A DNA stretch of 64,000 nt from Cyanobium sp. FGCU6. Lineage in GTDB: Bacteria > Cyanobacteriota > Cyanobacteriia > PCC-6307 > Cyanobiaceae. The stretch spans positions 1 to 64,000 of the forward strand of contig JANWUR010000018.1 of NCBI GenBank assembly GCA_024958655.1, written 5' to 3'. How positions within the stretch are numbered: the stretch's first letter is position 1; every line of letters starts with the position of its first letter. Below are positions 61,631-64,000 of the stretch, one piece after another. Both the position numbers and the translations under genes were made by a program. A model generated the notes under the pieces. It was not told where the DNA came from and did not search any database. It was given only the letters and a program-made list of their open reading frames with translations.

Positions 61631-62584
61631 TCAAGATCGTTCGTTCGCCTCTGCAGGCGTGCCGAGCAGGTCGGTCAGCAACTGCCGGCGGCAGTGGGGC
61701 CGCTGCAACTCGCGGGCCTGCTCACGCCAGCGGCTCCAGCAGAGGGCCGAGCGGCTCGCCAGAAGATCGTGCAGCCGAGGCAGGCTGTCCGCCAGTCGGC
61801 CAGGCAGCTGGTCGTCGATCGCCCGGCGCAGCACGTCCAGGTCGTTGAGTTCCCCCAGCAGCTCCTGCAGCCCCTGGAAGCGGCGCACCCAGGCGGCCCC
61901 TGCCTCGCCGTTCAGCGGCTGCAGATTCTCCAGGCAGTAGCGGGCGTTCTTGCACTGCTTGCGCAGGTCATGGACCGACTCCGGATCGGCGCCGGCCTCC
62001 TGCACGAACCAGCCGGGGTGGACCGCCAGGGACGAGAGCAGCGGGGCCTGCCATTCCACCTGCCAGACCGCCACCGGCTCGGCGCCCAGGGGGGTGAAGG
62101 CGGGCAGTTTCAGCCATCCCTGCAGCCGCTCCAGCAGCTTCAGGTAAGCCCCGCTGGTGAGGGTGCCGGCCAACTGCTCGCCGGCGAGGCGGCGCTCACG
62201 GCGGAGCTGCCGCAGCACCGGACGCAGGGCCCGTGCCTCCTCTTCCGGCAGCTGGGGGATGAGCTCCTCATCCAGCCGGGCCCGCAGCACATCGAGATCG
62301 CGCGCCATCCCCAGCCGCCGGGCCGCCTTGGCGATCCGCCCATCCCCCAGGCCTGAGGGCAGCACGAGGGCCGGACCGAACTGACGCAGCACGGTGCGCA
62401 GGCGCCGCATCGCCACCCGCATCCGATGCAGCGGCTCCGGATCGCCGCTGTCCTCCAGCACCGGACCCTGCAGCTCCACCAGACGGCGCACGTACTGGTC
62501 AAGCCGCTGATGGGCCCAGGCCCCGTTGCTGGAAGGGGCGTCAGGGCCTGTGGCAGGAGCCGTTCGCTCGATCATGCTCTGCAT
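61631..62584 (-). CDS. CHAD-domain protein
   Basis: About 317 residues from ATG 62584 (ATG 62575 is close behind). Two helical CHAD halves are visible: EPLHRMRVAMRRLRTVLRQF and VHDLRKQCKNARYCLENLQP, rich in conserved Arg, Lys and His. CHAD domains bind polyphosphate. It ends just upstream of the pstS Pho box on the same strand, which suggests a link to phosphate storage. Confidence 0.88.
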   Translation of the reverse strand: MQSMIERTAPATGPDAPSSNGAWAHQRLDQYVRRLVELQGPVLEDSGDPEPLHRMRVAMRRLRTVLRQFGPALVLPSGLGDGRIAKAARRLGMARDLDVLRARLDEELIPQLPEEEARALRPVLRQLRRERRLAGEQLAGTLTSGAYLKLLERLQGWLKLPAFTPLGAEPVAVWQVEWQAPLLSSLAVHPGWFVQEAGADPESVHDLRKQCKNARYCLENLQPLNGEAGAAWVRRFQGLQELLGELNDLDVLRRAIDDQLPGRLADSLPRLHDLLASRSALCWSRWREQARELQRPHCRRQLLTDLLGTPAEANERS

Positions 62585-62784
62585 CCGTGCCTCCCTTCGG
62601 TCTCCACCACGCAGCTCCTCCTCCTCCTCCTGCTGTGATCCTGGAGCCGTCGGCTGCGCCGCGGGGTTAAGAAACGGTTGTGAATTGCCGCTCCGGCCCG
62701 TCCTGGCCCTGCGTGGGGCCAACCGGATCTTCACCTCACCTTGGCCTGTGGCTGCCTACATTCGGAACCTGATGATGGTCCGCC

Positions 62785-63090
62785 GTGAGCCCAGGCGTTT
62801 CTGAGGGCGATCTCGATCCTGCTGCCGACGATGATGGGGCGATCGTGCGTTCGCCGATGGAGGCCCATGGCAGCTACCGCGGCGCCGACTGGAGCCCCCA
62901 GCGGCTGGTGTTCCATCAGAACCTGGAAACCTTCGCCGAGCGGGTGGGGTTGATCGTGGCCCTGCAGAGCAACGGCAAGCTCAGCCAGGAGCAGGCCTAT
63001 GCCCGCATCCGCCGCATGTGGAAAGATCTGCGCGCCAGCAAGGATGAACTCCTCGATGGCTCCGGCAAGCGCAAGGGCAACGGCGGCTGA
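62785..63090 (+). CDS. Conserved small cyanobacterial protein
   Basis: A 101-residue protein from GTG 62785; ATG 62857 would give a shorter form. The core WSPQRLVFHQNLETFAERVG, then IVALQSNGKLSQEQAYARIR and MWKDLRASKDEL, is a helical family found across cyanobacteria with no known function. The acidic N-terminus and basic C-terminus look variable. Confidence 0.65.
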   Translation: MSPGVSEGDLDPAADDDGAIVRSPMEAHGSYRGADWSPQRLVFHQNLETFAERVGLIVALQSNGKLSQEQAYARIRRMWKDLRASKDELLDGSGKRKGNGG

Positions 63091-63121
63091 GGGGGGGTTC
63101 CGGCCTGCCAGCCTGGCGGCG

Positions 63122-64000
63122 TCAGCCGGGGGCGGCGATCCCCGGCATGTAGCGCCGCTCGTGGGGCTGGCCGCGCAGCATCCGGTTCCAGTACAGCCAG
63201 GGCAGCACGCTGGTCTTCACCACCCACATGCTCCAACGCTCCTTGGTGGGGTCGAGCGGGAAGGAGGGCACCGGCTGCTGCTCGTAGTTGAACTCGGCCA
63301 TGATCGTCTTGCCGTAGCCGGTGATCAGCGGGCAGCAGCTGTAGCCGTCGTAACGGGCGGTGAGGGGCTGACCGTCGAGCAGGGCGAGCAGGTTGCTCAC
63401 CAGCACCGGCGCCTGGCCCCGCACCGCCGCCGCCGTCTTGGAGTTGGGCATGCCCGACACGTCGCCCAGGGAGAACACGTTGGTGAAGCGCCGGTGCTGC
63501 AGCGTGTGGGGATCCACCTCCACGAAGCCGCCGGGGGCGCCTGTGGCCAGGGGGCTGGTGGCCACCACATCCGGTGCCGCCATCGGCGGCGTCACGTGCA
63601 GCAGCTCGTAGGGAATCACCACCTCCAGCGGCTCCTCCTCGCCGTCGCGCCATTCGCGCGTGGGCGGCACCGCAAACACCGCTTCCCTGCTCTCCGGCCG
63701 CACCGCCTTGAGCACATGGCTGTAGCGGGCGTCGATGCCGCGGCGGGCCACCACCTCCCGCAGGGGGGCGGCATAGGTGGGAACCCCGAAGATGCCGGGG
63801 GTGGCCGTGGCGTAGATCACCGTGGTCCTGGCCGCCACGGCCGGATCGCGCCGGAACACGTCGTCGGCGAGGTAGGCGATCTTCTGGGGGGCCCCCGGGC
63901 ACTTGATCGGCATCGGCGGGCAGGTGAACACGGCGTTGCCGCCGCGGAAGGCCTGGATCGCCTCCCAGGTGTAGGCAGCGTGCTCGCGGGAGTAGTTGCT
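63122..64000 (-). CDS. Sulfide:quinone reductase-like flavoprotein (5' end outside window)
   Basis: The frame enters from the right edge with a YSREHAAYTWEAIQAF segment and FTCPPMPIKCPGAPQKIAYL, then HVTPPMAAPDV, RRFTNVFSLGDVSGMPNSKT (the second FAD block) and DGYSCCPLITGYGKTIMAEF. These are features of sulfide:quinone oxidoreductases of the type found in cyanobacteria and mitochondria, including the redox-active cysteine region. The N-terminal FAD motif is beyond the window. It would pass electrons from sulfide to the quinone pool. Confidence 0.82.
   Translation of the reverse strand, partial: SNYSREHAAYTWEAIQAFRGGNAVFTCPPMPIKCPGAPQKIAYLADDVFRRDPAVAARTTVIYATATPGIFGVPTYAAPLREVVARRGIDARYSHVLKAVRPESREAVFAVPPTREWRDGEEEPLEVVIPYELLHVTPPMAAPDVVATSPLATGAPGGFVEVDPHTLQHRRFTNVFSLGDVSGMPNSKTAAAVRGQAPVLVSNLLALLDGQPLTARYDGYSCCPLITGYGKTIMAEFNYEQQPVPSFPLDPTKERWSMWVVKTSVLPWLYWNRMLRGQPHERRYMPGIAAPG

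Noticed and set aside
1-64000. CRISPR arrays, rRNA and tRNA genes
   Set aside because: I looked for regularly spaced repeats and cloverleaf-type sequence in the intergenic regions and saw none; a covariance-model search would be decisive.

Overview
The window looks like chromosome of a GC-rich unicellular picocyanobacterium of the Synechococcus/Cyanobium type. Grounds: a CyanoP/PsbP lipoprotein next to recR and lipA, a CP12-like small protein, cyanobacterial SphS/SphR-type phosphate regulators with a CTTAAC-type Pho box, the cyanobacterial form of the Nit1 cluster, a conserved small cyanobacterial protein next to a sulfide:quinone reductase-like gene, and HIP1-like GCGATCGC octamers (for example 16825-16832, 52833-52840). 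The genus call is inference. I saw no rRNA, tRNA or CRISPR array.

Layout. 0-12.2 kb is core or stable sequence: glycine-rich RNA-binding protein tail, ABC exporter, LCP-family protein, MgtC-like protein, a FUSC transporter split over two overlapping genes, TolC, a convergent HlyD adaptor behind psbP and a flavoprotein, then recR-lipA. 12.3-16 kb is a scarred stretch: an AT-richer methyltransferase, a DUF3052-like gene, an IS21 helper remnant, a DUF1254/DUF1214 remnant and a CP12-like gene with an in-frame TAG. 16-24.9 kb holds a VOC protein, an HPP membrane protein, a sulfatase, a two-gene operon encoding a metalloprotease-ankyrin protein and an LRR-TIR protein, and a MpaB-family protein. 24.9-32.4 kb is an accessory islet of toxin-antitoxin modules (ParDE-like, MNT/HEPN, Phd/YafQ) mixed with broken genes (KilA-N, HsdS, MazF, DUF4143 ATPase, beta-lactamase, MNT/HEPN). 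32.4-41.3 kb carries membrane and secreted proteins, including two MscS channels, one with a cyclic-nucleotide-binding domain. 41.3-49.3 kb has an aminotransferase, the phosphate two-component system, a Crp/Fnr regulator, a GT39 glycosyltransferase, a saccharopine-dehydrogenase-like protein and an AT-richer LysR-type regulator. 49.5-55.6 kb is the complete seven-gene Nit1 cluster. 55.7-60.5 kb is a phosphoketolase-acetate kinase-phosphoesterase operon. 60.5-64 kb has pstS with a Pho box and a terminator, a CHAD-domain protein, a small conserved protein and a partial SQR-like flavoprotein.

How genes work together. Phosphate: SphS/SphR (42534-44362), a Crp/Fnr regulator with a half Pho-box upstream, PstS, and a CHAD (polyphosphate-binding family) gene directly upstream of pstS. 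Carbon: phosphoketolase makes acetyl phosphate and acetate kinase turns it into acetate plus ATP. Nitrogen: the Nit1 cluster, divergently arranged around 54139-54260. Export: split FUSC plus TolC, with a HlyD adaptor convergent to them.

The best candidate for an undescribed system is the metalloprotease-ankyrin / LRR-TIR operon at 19223-23853. The two genes overlap by ATGA. They pair sensor-type repeats with two likely effector activities (HELGH protease and TIR NADase) and lack the nucleotide-binding switch domain typical of NLR-like proteins.
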